This document shows positions 16,841-25,203 of a stretch of 64,000 bases of DNA, in pieces (within the stretch, counting starts at the first letter, position 1; each line of letters starts with the position of its first letter). The notes under the pieces are model-generated. The model made no database searches and was not told the DNA's origin. It was given only the letters and a program-made list of their open reading frames with translations. Location of the stretch: contig NZ_JBHSEC010000014.1 of assembly GCF_042651785.1 (NCBI RefSeq), positions 1 to 64,000 of the forward strand. The letters run 5' to 3'. Source of the stretch: Chungangia koreensis (GTDB lineage Bacteria > Bacillota > Bacilli > Bacillales_A > Planococcaceae). The position numbers and the translations under genes were made by a program.

Positions 16841-18035
16841 CTACCCGACGTGAACTTCAATCTTCTTATACTTATGTAAAAGTAGGATTCGTGCTCTTGC
16901 ACGAATGAAATTCCGAAAGCCGTAGGCATTGCGTTTCATGACCTTCGTCTTGTTATTGATCCCTTCCAAAAAACCATTGGAATAATTAAAAGAAAAGCTG
17001 TTCAAGATCTCTGTTTCCCAATTCCTGAATGTCTGGATTGCCCGAATAAACTCCTTGATATTTGCTTCCTTTACAAGAGCGTAAAAGCGGTGAAGTGCCT
17101 CTTTGATTTCTACAATTCCGCTTTCACCGTTTGTCTTCGCGCCTTTAAACCACTTGTTGTATGCCTCTTTCAATTCATATGCCTTGCGCAATTCCTCTGA
17201 CATCTTCAAATATCGTTCAAGATACCAACGGTCTTGATCCGTTAGTTTTTCGCTGTCCTTGAAGAATACGTGGCGCATTCTCTTACATTTCTTGCGATCA
17301 TAATCATGCCAGTCCAGTTGGACTCGCCTTCTGACTCCATCTAACGCCCAATAGATATATCGGCAGAAGTGAAAGCGGTCTGCGATAATAACTGGCTTAT
17401 TCAATACCTTTCTGACTGCGGCTTTAAAGGAAGGACTCATATCCATGACAACGATTTCTACCTGGATGCCATACCTTTGAAGATAGTCCACAATCGTCTT
17501 CTTCCTTCTGTTTGGCAGGATATCCAAAGGCTCCTTTGTTTCAGCGTCGGCAATGATCAATTGATANNNNNNNNNNCATGGCAATCGCTCTTGGAAGTTC
17601 CTTGATGGCGGACACCTCCTGGTGTGCCAGTTCATCAAATCGACGAATGACGGTAGTAGCGGATGTTCCATATTGTAGGGCTACTTCCTTAAACGTCTTT
17701 GCCTGAACACAACGGATGGCCAGGGATTGGTTCCCCTCAATGGAAGAGCGTTTATAACGCTCGACAATCGTATTCTTCTCCGCAAAACGTTTTCCACACT
17801 GACCACAGACATAACGGCGTTTTTTATAAATGAAGCAGGTAAGTCGATCGAACAGTTTCAAGTGGCTAATCTTCTGTAACCGATAGTCGTGCATTTTCCT
17901 TGTTTTTCCCCCACATGAAGGGCATGTATGAAATCGGCGTTCCATCTCAACATGAATCGCGACACGGTCTTCAATCTGTTCCATTTTCGTTACCGTTACA
18001 TCTTCTAATCCTGGAATATTCATGATAAAATTCAC
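16841..18035 (-). CDS. ISL3-family transposase, split by N gap
   Basis: The N-terminal part (18035 down to 17577) has an ISL3 zinc-finger region (FHTCPSCGGKTRKMHDY, YVCGQCGKRF) and a helix-turn-helix. The C-terminal part (17566 down to 16841) carries the DDE core (EIVVMDMSPSFKAAV, IIADRFHFCRY) and ends in FLEGINNKTKVMKRNAYGF. The halves are in different frames across the ten Ns. Because the gap length is a placeholder, this cannot be called a true frameshift. The GTG start at 18035 is a guess; ATG at 18023 is the alternative. Confidence 0.75.
17567..17576. other. assembly gap (10 N)
   Basis: Ten undetermined bases lie inside the ISL3 transposase, just after the residues PRAIAM, where the first acidic catalytic residue region is expected. 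A contig break in a multicopy insertion sequence is typical. Confidence 0.95.
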
Positions 18036-18182
18036 TTGCACGCATCTCCAATCCTCGTTACTTGTTTCTCGACAATTCAAGTATAAGAGATTTGGAGAAC
18101 CGCGTGCATTTTTTATTCAAATTGTTTGAATACCCCAACATTTATAATAGAGCCTTTTAATTCAATTTATAGATTGATTGTA

Positions 18183-18395
18183 GCCGGGGTAGAACGGACC
18201 TGCCCGTGGGACTCGATCCCGACAACTAAACAGTTCGCCCTCTACTTGTTAACACATGATTAGGCTGGTTGGGACATGATGATCTCGTATAACAAGCGAA
18301 GATATGATTGGCAAGATAGATAGAGGTTACCGGTCAATCCACTATGAATACGGAGGAGATAACACATGAATCCAGTAGTTGGTCTGGATGTCGCA
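18183..18395 (+). mobile_element. IS110-family 5' remnant (non-coding end plus transposase start)
   Basis: A GC-richer block runs from GTAGCCGG to an AGGAG-preceded ATG at 18366 that reads MNPVVGLDVA, the conserved start of IS110-family DEDD transposases. It then diverges and stops at 18455. The roughly 180-nt block before the ATG corresponds to the non-coding end that in IS110-group elements encodes the bridge RNA. The rest of the element is missing. Assignment rests on ten residues plus layout. Confidence 0.55.
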
Positions 18396-18587
18396 AATTG
18401 TTCATTAATAGAGTTTTCATCAGATAGTCCCAAAGAAAATCGATTGAATTTATAACATTTGTTGGTATATTGTGAAAAAAAGGTTTTATTACATTTAGTG
18501 GAGAAAATACATTAACAGGAGGGAGGGAAGATGTGTTTGTGATTGTTATACCATTTAGCAACAACCAAAATGTGAGGGGGACTTTGA

Positions 18588-19109
18588 ATGAAAAAGAATA
18601 TTTTTACTGCTATGCTATTACTAGTTATGTTGTTAGTTAGTAGTTTTCCAGTAAGTGCTGCTACAACTGAACAAATTCCAGAATCTACAGACCCGATTTT
18701 ATTTGATATTCCGTTGCCTGATCAAGACTTCCCAACCTGTACTAGAACTTTTGAAAGTTCTTATCACGATGATGCATATGTTACTATGCAGGCAGCACGT
18801 GTTGATGATACTTATAGGAGTTTAGCTTTTTCATTATTTATGACTGATCATGGTAAATCTCGTTATGGTCCAAAGGTGCGAGTCGAATTAGTTAGCCTAA
18901 TGGTTAATGATCAGAGGGTAAATACTGTATATCAAGCACGAGAAGATTATACTGATTATCCTTTTCATGGAAGATTAATGAATTACCAATACCAAGGAAA
19001 ATCTGGTGGTGGTACATTGAAAAATTATGATGTTGTTACAATGCATTGGGACGTACGATCTACTACAAATAACGCTAACGATGTAGTAATGATTAAATGC
19101 AGAGTATAG
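18588..19109 (+). CDS. secreted hypothetical protein
   Basis: This 173-residue protein has a clear signal peptide (NIFTAMLLLVMLLVSSFPVSA, cleavage probably after AAA/ASA near residue 25). The mature part is beta-rich, with two Cys (one early in CTRTFESS, one in the final KCRV) that could form a disulfide. No family is recognised. GAGGGGG precedes the ATG. It may form a pair with the next gene, 23 nt downstream. Confidence 0.65.
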   Translation: MKKNIFTAMLLLVMLLVSSFPVSAATTEQIPESTDPILFDIPLPDQDFPTCTRTFESSYHDDAYVTMQAARVDDTYRSLAFSLFMTDHGKSRYGPKVRVELVSLMVNDQRVNTVYQAREDYTDYPFHGRLMNYQYQGKSGGGTLKNYDVVTMHWDVRSTTNNANDVVMIKCRV

Positions 19110-19132
19110 ATGTATAAACGGGGTGAATAGGC

Positions 19133-19402
19133 GTGGATATTAAATGGTTACAGGAAGAATTTATATTCGAAACAATGCAGGAAGCTGATATGTGGGCATA
19201 TTCGTTAGAAAATGAGATGTACGGAAGAATCTTTAATGGCTATATAACCCCGGACTATAAAATTGCAAGTGCTTTGGCTTTTCGGTTGGCTAAAAATAAA
19301 GACTTGAAAGTCTATACGGCTGATGAAGAAATTAATGTCTACAAAGTGTGGGCTTATTTTCCTGAACCAAAAGAACATTTAGAACATTTTCATGCTAATT
19401 GA
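19133..19402 (+). CDS. small hypothetical protein
   Basis: This 89-residue acidic cytosolic protein (WLQEEFIFETMQEADMWAYS...) has no signal peptide and no recognised domain. The GTG start at 19133 follows GGGGTGAA. It sits 23 nt behind the secreted protein gene, suggesting a two-gene operon of unknown role, perhaps an effector/partner pair; that is only a guess from spacing. Confidence 0.55.
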   Translation: MDIKWLQEEFIFETMQEADMWAYSLENEMYGRIFNGYITPDYKIASALAFRLAKNKDLKVYTADEEINVYKVWAYFPEPKEHLEHFHAN

Positions 19403-19430
19403 AAGTCTCTACCTCAGAGAATAAAAAGGA

Positions 19431-19605
19431 GGCTGTCCCAAAAGTATAAACTTTTAGGCAGCTTCTTTTTTTATGCACAAAAAATAAGAAAATAATTCCT
19501 TAAATATGATGGCTGTTCCACTTCTATAAATTGTAGGCGGCACAAATAAGCCCCAGATTCACCATGTTTTTGGAGAGGCCTACCCTCCTGCTTTATTTTC
19601 AATAA
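19431..19605 (-). pseudogene. remnant of an IS transposase C-terminus and IS end
   Basis: On the minus strand the sequence upstream of TAG (19524-19526) reads RRVGLSKNMVNLGLICAAYN, a C-terminus typical of IS1182-like transposases. It is followed to 19431 by an IS end containing GGCTGTCCCAAAAG and a hairpin (AAAAGTATAAACTTTT). The upstream coding part is missing. This is a roughly 175-bp scrap of an element distinct from the one at 13.8 kb. Confidence 0.6.
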
Positions 19606-19640
19606 TCTCAGAACTACAATTAAGTAATTACATCATTTTT

Positions 19641-19873
19641 CACGTCACGAGTAGTTGTGTGTGAATTTTAATATCAAGTGATAGCTACGTCATGGGTGAG
19701 TTGTCTTTATAGAGCTTCATTTTATATAATAATCAGTGTTTTGAGGTGCCTTACGTCACGACCGAGTTGTATCTACACAAATATGTGGAAATACAACTCG
19801 GTCGTGACGTATACAACTCAGTCGTGACGAACAAATAAAAAAACTGGTTAAAACTTCTAACCAGTTTTTTTAT
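19641..19873. repeat. 20-bp repeat module B (five sites, mixed orientation, plus hairpin)
   Basis: Sites on the minus strand: a degenerate one at 19641-19658 (ACGTCACGAGTAGTTGT), one at 19685-19705 (ACGTCATGGGTGAGTTGTC) and a full copy at 19752-19771. On the plus strand there are full copies at 19792-19811 and 19812-19831. The hairpin AACTGGTTA/TAACCAGTT with T7 (19840-19872) follows. Sites three and four form a perfect 21-bp inverted repeat around an 18-nt loop. Confidence 0.9.
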
Positions 19874-19892
19874 GAAATATCATTATCCATTA

Positions 19893-19922
19893 CCTTCTTG
19901 AACTAACGCCAAGTTAAAGAAG
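19893..19922. repeat. imperfect intergenic hairpin
   Basis: CTTCTTGAACT pairs imperfectly with AGTTAAAGAAG around AACGCCA. A similar sequence occurs at 20533-20568 (CCTTCTTCAACTAAAG...). The two bracket the frameshifted gene. Confidence 0.35.
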
Positions 19923-19936
19923 CAATAACACTTAAT

Positions 19937-20472
19937 TTACTTAGTGAATTTATGTCTTCTTTTATCGAATGTTTTTTCATCCTCAGTCCCAAACCCATAT
20001 CCATCAAACACAATTGTATTTACAGGTATATGCGGAGTTAAAACTATTCTCCAATTGTTATCTTCTAATACAAGAACAACAAAAAATAGTTAATACCATT
20101 TATGTGATACTGGTCTTCGTGGTAAACATTATAATCAACTGCAACATAGAAAGCTTTTTTAATTTTATTATCGTATTGTTCCATATAACGATTAGGTAAA
20201 AATTGTTCAGCATAATCATAAGGTAGTTCTTTCAACTTTACTAATCGAGATGATTTAATATTAAGTAAACCTAATTTCTTTTTTTGATTCTCTTCATTAT
20301 CCAGAAAACTCTTTATTTCCTTTGCCCTTTCATTAACATACCATTTATCTACACTTGACCATCGATTTTCATTTATATCTTTAAAATAGCCCTCAATCAC
20401 TTTGATTGCCAACATTTCCTCTGTTTGAGAAGTGAAAATGAATAAAGATAAGATCAGGATTACCTTGAGCAT
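19937..20472 (-). pseudogene. secreted hypothetical protein, frameshifted
   Basis: The reading frame from ATG 20472 has a signal-peptide-like N-terminus (LKVILILSLFIFTSQ) and a mixed alpha/beta body (AIKVIEGYFKDINENRWSSV...). It breaks at a run of six T near 20090 (INYF). The neighbouring frame continues plausibly (VVLVLEDNNWRIVLTPHIPV...) to TAA at 19937-19939. One missing T would restore a protein of about 178 residues. The body resembles small NTF2-like/DUF4829-type secreted domains, but family is uncertain. Homopolymer sequencing error is the alternative to a real mutation. Confidence 0.6.
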
Positions 20473-20677
20473 TAAACATTCTTCCTTTTTTTATTTTGCT
20501 TCTAAGATACCCATCTTTCAGTTTTTTATAGGTCCTTCTTCAACTAAAGCTGCCTGCCTTAGTTAAAGTCATCAACAAATAGGACATTAATCCTTTAATG
20601 GATCAATGTCCCGTTTCTACTTTCCCTACTAATGAGGAAGTGTCAGAAAACCAATGTGCCCTTCCTAAATTATATTT

Positions 20678-20798
20678 AAAATTCATACTTCTCCAAAAAC
20701 GATGTCTTTCAGTGGTTTAGGTAATATAACCGTATAATAAGAAGTACGGCTCAGTTCTTTAATAAGTTCTTTAATTAGTTTTGTTCCAATTCCTTTTT
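20678..20798 (-). pseudogene. possible acetyltransferase fragment
   Basis: The minus-strand frame after the small ORF below reads VKKGIGTKLIKELIKELSRT and on to FGEV*. The GIGTKLIKELI piece resembles the acetyl-CoA-binding motif A of GNAT enzymes. There is no start and no other GNAT motif, so it is at best a remnant. Confidence 0.3.
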
Positions 20799-20981
20799 TT
20801 ACAAGGATTCAATTTGAAAAGGACTTAATTGTCCATTCATAGCGTTATAACTCTCGTTAGGTAGTACATTACCAGTAGCATTGTTACCGTTTGTGTTTGC
20901 AAGTGTTGTTGACTCTCCAAACATCAGTCCAATCATCAGTAAAGCACTTAGTAAATACTTGAACAAATCTCTCCCAATCAT
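20799..20981 (-). CDS. small secreted peptide
   Basis: This 60-residue ORF has a strong Shine-Dalgarno (AGGGAGG, about 8 nt before the ATG at 20981). A signal peptide (LFKYLLSALLMIGLMFGEST...A) leaves a short Asn-rich mature part (TNGNNATGNVLPNESYN...). No family is recognised. The well-placed ribosome-binding site argues that it is or was translated. Confidence 0.5.
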   Translation of the reverse strand: MIGRDLFKYLLSALLMIGLMFGESTTLANTNGNNATGNVLPNESYNAMNGQLSPFQIESL

Positions 20982-21365
20982 CTTTTTTCCTCCCTAATAA
21001 GCTGTTAAATGCGCCGGGACAAATATGTTAATTCTTAGGAGAAATGCATTCACATATTTAGTATATTCCAAATTTATAGATAATTAAATATATTTTAGAG
21101 TATTTATGGAACTGCATAAACTAATTTTATCCAAGCCCCCTTCTTCTTTCCGTATAAGTGCTTTTGATTGTCAACATACTAACCTTTTTACCGGTGTATC
21201 AAATCTCCGTTCTTTAAAAACCTCCTTCTTTATAATTTTAATAACGAAATACAAGTGGTAAGATAGAATAATTCCTAAAAAAATCTTGACCAAATACGTA
21301 TATAAATTCCTTTTCAAAAATGTACAATTATTTTTCTGTCAATTATTTTTACTCGAGGGAAATTT
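20982..21365. other. AT-rich intergenic stretch without recognisable genes
   Basis: No convincing reading frame, RNA gene or repeat is seen here. Base composition is strongly AT-rich, as in the surrounding decayed region. Confidence 0.6.
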
Positions 21366-21536
21366 TTACGTCACGAGTAGTTGTATTATAAAATGCAAAT
21401 CAAGCAAAAGTTACGTCACGAGTGAGTTGTCCCTATAGAACATGGTATTAATGTAATAATCAGTGTTTTAAGGTTTCGTACGTCACGACCGAGTTGTATC
21501 AACACAAAACTGGTCAGAAATCTGACCAGTTTTTTT
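21366..21536. repeat. 20-bp repeat module C (three sites plus hairpin)
   Basis: Minus-strand type sites lie at 21366-21386 (ACGTCACGAGTAGTTGTA), 21411-21432 (ACGTCACGAGTGAGTTGTC) and 21479-21500 (ACGTCACGACCGAGTTGTATC). AATAATCAGTGTTTT lies between sites two and three, exactly as in module B. The hairpin AACTGGTCAG/CTGACCAGTT with T7 (21508-21536) follows. The hairpin also lies at the 3' end of the DMT-transporter gene. Confidence 0.9.
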
Positions 21537-21560
21537 GCGATAATTATAATAAACCCTTCA

Positions 21561-22535
21561 TTACAAATTAGACATGCTTTCTCTGAATGTCGTTTGATGA
21601 AGTTGCTCTATTTCTCTCTTCTGGGACCGTCTAATATAGATATTATTGGATACGAGTGAAATGATGATAAGAATTGTACCTAAAATATCAAACGCCGTGA
21701 GTTGGGCACCTTGGAAAGCTGAAACGACAAGTGTTGTAATCGGAACAAAGTTAATGAACATTAGACCGTTTAATGGAGTTAAAATACTTACACCGATATT
21801 CCAGCCGAGCAACGCGATGACTCCGGGGAATAAAATCATAAATATTAAATGGGGAGTTACAGCTTTAACATCTTCAAGCGATGGAACAGTGAGATATCCA
21901 AAAAGTGTACCGCTGCCAACAAAAACACCGGCTGTAATCGTACCGAGCAAACAGCTTATTGTTGAATACCGAAGAGCGCTCCAATCGCTAAACTCGCTGC
22001 CTCCCATTGTGTAAATGACCCATCCAATTACTGCTAACAATATGAGTAGGGTGGGTGCAATATTATTTGTAGCACCAAGAAAACCAGTCAGGTCTCCTTT
22101 AGTAATGACTAACATGGCCCCAATAAATGAAACAAGTACACATAGTAGGGTGAAAAAATGAGGGCGATTTCTAAACAACAGCCAAACAATTACGATTGAA
22201 ATCATTGGCATGAGTGACTCCATAATGGATGCTACCATCACTCCAGGATCTCCTAATAGATTTTGTCCCCAAAATATAAATATATTATAGACTGTAAATG
22301 CCATTGTGCCGTAAAACCATAATTTAAGGCCTTTCCCTTCAAAACGAAAAGCTTGCTTTCCTTCTTTCCATAATAGGATCGCTACTAAAATAAGCGTTAC
22401 AGATCCATAACGAATGAGTGCAAAATAAAAGGGATCAATATAATTGAATGCCGAATTTGCGATCGGGAACATAGCCCCCCATGAAACAGCGGCGATAAAA
22501 CATAAAAAAGCTCCTAACCATATGCTATTTTTCAT
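21561..22535 (-). CDS. EamA/DMT-family exporter
   Basis: This 324-residue integral membrane protein has about ten hydrophobic helices arranged as two EamA repeats (GAFLCFIAAVSWGAMFPIAN..., then LLILLAVIGWVIYT...). Such transporters export amino acids or other small metabolites. The start at 22535 (MKNSIWLG) has AAAGGCAGAG upstream; the longer frame to 22598 would add a charged extension. It is divergent from a LysR regulator 148 bp away, a classic regulator/exporter pair. Confidence 0.82.
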   Translation of the reverse strand: MKNSIWLGAFLCFIAAVSWGAMFPIANSAFNYIDPFYFALIRYGSVTLILVAILLWKEGKQAFRFEGKGLKLWFYGTMAFTVYNIFIFWGQNLLGDPGVMVASIMESLMPMISIVIVWLLFRNRPHFFTLLCVLVSFIGAMLVITKGDLTGFLGATNNIAPTLLILLAVIGWVIYTMGGSEFSDWSALRYSTISCLLGTITAGVFVGSGTLFGYLTVPSLEDVKAVTPHLIFMILFPGVIALLGWNIGVSILTPLNGLMFINFVPITTLVVSAFQGAQLTAFDILGTILIIISLVSNNIYIRRSQKREIEQLHQTTFRESMSNL

Positions 22536-22682
22536 TCTCTTTCTCTGCCTTTCTTTTCTAAAGATGCAATCTATATCTTCTCCCATTTTAGATATCATGT
22601 AAAATGAATAAAATTTATCATTCGCATCATTTTTTTTGATATCATTGAATTGATATGGAAAAGAGTAAAGTGAGGAGAAATT

Positions 22683-23546
22683 GTGGAATTTAAAGATTTA
22701 GAAATCTTTCAAGCTGTGGCTGAAAAAGGAACGATTACAGAAGCTGCAAAAGAGTTTAATTACGTACAGTCAAACATTACTGCGAGAATACACAAGCTTG
22801 AAAATGAGTTGAAAACGCCTTTGTTTAATCGTCATCATCGTGGCATGAGTTTAACACCGGAAGGAAAAAAACTATTAACCTTTAGTGAAAAAATATTAAT
22901 GATGAAAGACGAAATGAAAAAGGCAATTCAAAATAATGAAGAGCCGAGTGGGAAACTTGAGATAGGTACTGTCGAAACCGTAATCCAATTACCGAAACTA
23001 TTGTCTACCTATATAAAGAAATACAAAAATGTGGATTTATCGCTATTTACGGGTGTAACTGAAACGTTGGAAGAGGCAGTACTAAATCATAAGCTGGACG
23101 GAGCATTCGTTACAGAGTCGGATTTCCACCCCGACCTAATCTCACATGATGTATTTCAAGAGGAGCTTGTATTAATTTCGGATATGAGTGTTCCTACGTT
23201 GGAAGGTTTAAAAGAAGCGCCGTTTTTATGTTTTAGTAAGGGCTGTGTCTACAGAGCGAGACTTGAGTCATGGTATAGGGATCAAAACATCACACCACAA
23301 AAGGTGATGGAATTCGGTACATTAGAAACAATCTTACGAAGTGTTGAAGAGGGACTTGGTGTATCATTTGTTCCAAAATCTGCAATTGCCCATTTGGAAG
23401 ACAGTGGATTAATCCAATGCCATACACTTCCGGAACAATACAGTAAGATTAAAACTGTTTTTATTAGGAGAGCAGATGCGTTTTTAACCTCTACAATGGA
23501 AAGGTTTATTGAAACAATTGAAGCGAAAAAACATGTAGTAGTATGA
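22683..23546 (+). CDS. LysR-family transcriptional regulator
   Basis: This 287-residue LysR protein has an N-terminal HTH (LEIFQAVAEKGTITEAAKEF, then NYVQSNITARIHKLENELKT) and an effector-binding domain. The GTG start at 22683 has AGGAG upstream. It is divergent from the DMT exporter and upstream of the MFS and M20 genes, so it probably controls one or both sides. The effector is unknown. Confidence 0.85.
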   Translation: MEFKDLEIFQAVAEKGTITEAAKEFNYVQSNITARIHKLENELKTPLFNRHHRGMSLTPEGKKLLTFSEKILMMKDEMKKAIQNNEEPSGKLEIGTVETVIQLPKLLSTYIKKYKNVDLSLFTGVTETLEEAVLNHKLDGAFVTESDFHPDLISHDVFQEELVLISDMSVPTLEGLKEAPFLCFSKGCVYRARLESWYRDQNITPQKVMEFGTLETILRSVEEGLGVSFVPKSAIAHLEDSGLIQCHTLPEQYSKIKTVFIRRADAFLTSTMERFIETIEAKKHVVV

Positions 23547-23576
23547 CCACAAACTTTTTTTCTAAGTCTAATAAGA

Positions 23577-23624
23577 AAGACATTCATCGCTCATATTAAG
23601 ACGATTGAATGTCTTTTTTTATTT
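23577..23624 (+). terminator. terminator after the LysR gene
   Basis: The stem AGACATTCATCG/CGATTGAATGTCT (one bulge) is followed by T7. Confidence 0.75.
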
Positions 23625-23705
23625 TCAAATTTCCGATATACCGTTTCAAAAAACATAGTTGTACGAAATTAGGACAACTTATGAACTATAGTCAAGGAGG
23701 ATTTT

Positions 23706-25109
23706 ATGGAAACATATAAGGGTACAAATAAACTGATAATCGGAATTGTATTTGGTGTCATCACCTTTTGGCTCTTTGCCCAAGCAATGGTTAATATTGT
23801 ACCGACTGTACAAAAGGATCTGGGTATTTCACTTGGAACACTAAATATCGCTATTAGTTTAACGGCTTTGTTCTCCGGTCTATTTATCGTTGCTGCCGGT
23901 GGGCTTGCTGATAAACTTGGCCGAAAGAAAATAGCGGTGATCGGATATATATTAAGTATCATCGGGTCACTTTGTATTGTTGTAACACAAGGCGCGATAT
24001 TGCTGATTATTGGTCGAATCATTCAAGGTCTATCAGCTGCATGCATCATGCCTTCAACAATTGCGTTGGTGAAAGCCTATTTTGAAGGCGCTGAACGTCA
24101 AAGGGCTCTCAGTTATTGGTCAATCGGTTCTTGGGGAGGTTCAGGGATTGCGTCCTTCGCAGGAGGAGCAATCGCGACATCGTTAGGATGGAGATGGATT
24201 TTTATTTTCTCCATTATTTTTGCTGTAGTCGGATTGTTTTTAATAAAAGACACCCCTGAAAGTAAACAAAAATCAACGGGGGCTTTTAAATTCGATTACA
24301 CAGGCCTACTTATTTTCATTATCACTATGGTTGCATTAAATGTATTTATTTCCTTCGGGTCGGATTTAGGATGGACCAGCCCGATTTCAATTGGCCTTTT
24401 AGTTGTTACGATTATCGGTTTAGTTGTTTTCATTAAAGTAGAACAGGGAAAAGAAATTGTTCTGATTGATTTTGCAGTTTTTAAAAATAGACCTTACACA
24501 GGTGCCACGATTTCCAATTTCTTGCTCAATGCAATTGCGGGTACCCTCGTTGTAGCAAATACGTATGTACAAATGGGACGAGGTTTCAACTCATTCCAGT
24601 CAGGGATGTTATCTCTGGGCTATTTAGTTGTTGTACTGTCAATGATTCGTGTAGGGGAGAAAATTCTACAGAGAGTCGGGGCGAAGTCACCAATGATTTG
24701 GGGGGGAATCATCACAACCATTGGTGTAGCGCTGATGGGTTTAACATTCCTACCAGATCTCGCTTACACCATCATCGTCTTTGTAGGATTTGCATTGTTT
24801 GGATTGGGGCTTGGAATTTATGCCACGCCATCAACCGATACTTCTGTGACGAATGCTCCTCCGGATAAAGTGGGGGAAGCGGCTGGCGTATACAAAATGG
24901 CAAGTTCACTCGGAAGTGCATTTGGTGTAGCTATCTCGGCGGCGGTTTACGCTGCAATTTCAGCGAATGGGAGCCTGGAAAGTGCAGCCACCAGCGGAAT
25001 TATCGTGAATGTTATTTTTGGTATACTTTCCGTACTATCAGTGATCTTTTTAGTGCCAAAAGACGCTGGAAAAAATACGGATAATCCAGTTCAGCCACTT
25101 TATAAATAG
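23706..25109 (+). CDS. MFS drug-efflux transporter (DHA2-like, 14 TM)
   Basis: This 467-residue protein has about 14 hydrophobic segments and the MFS motif A variant GGLADKLGRKKIAVIG after helix 2. Motif C-like glycine-rich sequence (SIGSWGGSGIASFAGGAIAT) follows in helix 5. The layout fits proton-driven multidrug efflux of the EmrB/QacA type. CAAGGAGG precedes the ATG. It is followed 94 nt later by an M20 amidohydrolase. Confidence 0.83.
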   Translation: METYKGTNKLIIGIVFGVITFWLFAQAMVNIVPTVQKDLGISLGTLNIAISLTALFSGLFIVAAGGLADKLGRKKIAVIGYILSIIGSLCIVVTQGAILLIIGRIIQGLSAACIMPSTIALVKAYFEGAERQRALSYWSIGSWGGSGIASFAGGAIATSLGWRWIFIFSIIFAVVGLFLIKDTPESKQKSTGAFKFDYTGLLIFIITMVALNVFISFGSDLGWTSPISIGLLVVTIIGLVVFIKVEQGKEIVLIDFAVFKNRPYTGATISNFLLNAIAGTLVVANTYVQMGRGFNSFQSGMLSLGYLVVVLSMIRVGEKILQRVGAKSPMIWGGIITTIGVALMGLTFLPDLAYTIIVFVGFALFGLGLGIYATPSTDTSVTNAPPDKVGEAAGVYKMASSLGSAFGVAISAAVYAAISANGSLESAATSGIIVNVIFGILSVLSVIFLVPKDAGKNTDNPVQPLYK

Positions 25110-25203
25110 GATTGGCACGGAACAGGATTCTCCAATTTCCATTATCTCAAGGTTACTTAATGCAAGATCAATCAAATATATATTGTGAAGGGTGAGGGTC
25201 ATC

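Larger units (their letters stand above)
16799..18154 (-). mobile_element. ISL3-family insertion sequence (contains assembly gap)
   Basis: The terminal inverted repeats are GGTTCTACGTCAAATGTTGG (continuing GGT) at 16799-16821 and, on the other strand, GGCTCTATTATAAATGTTGG (continuing GGT) at 18132-18154. They enclose an ISL3 transposase on the minus strand. The 8-bp flanks (CCAAATGA and TTTTAATT) do not match, so no target duplication is visible. A run of ten Ns lies inside. Confidence 0.8.

Noticed and set aside
17541..17671. Frameshift in the ISL3 transposase as a true mutation
   Set aside because: The frame change coincides with ten Ns of arbitrary length, so nothing can be concluded about the real frame.
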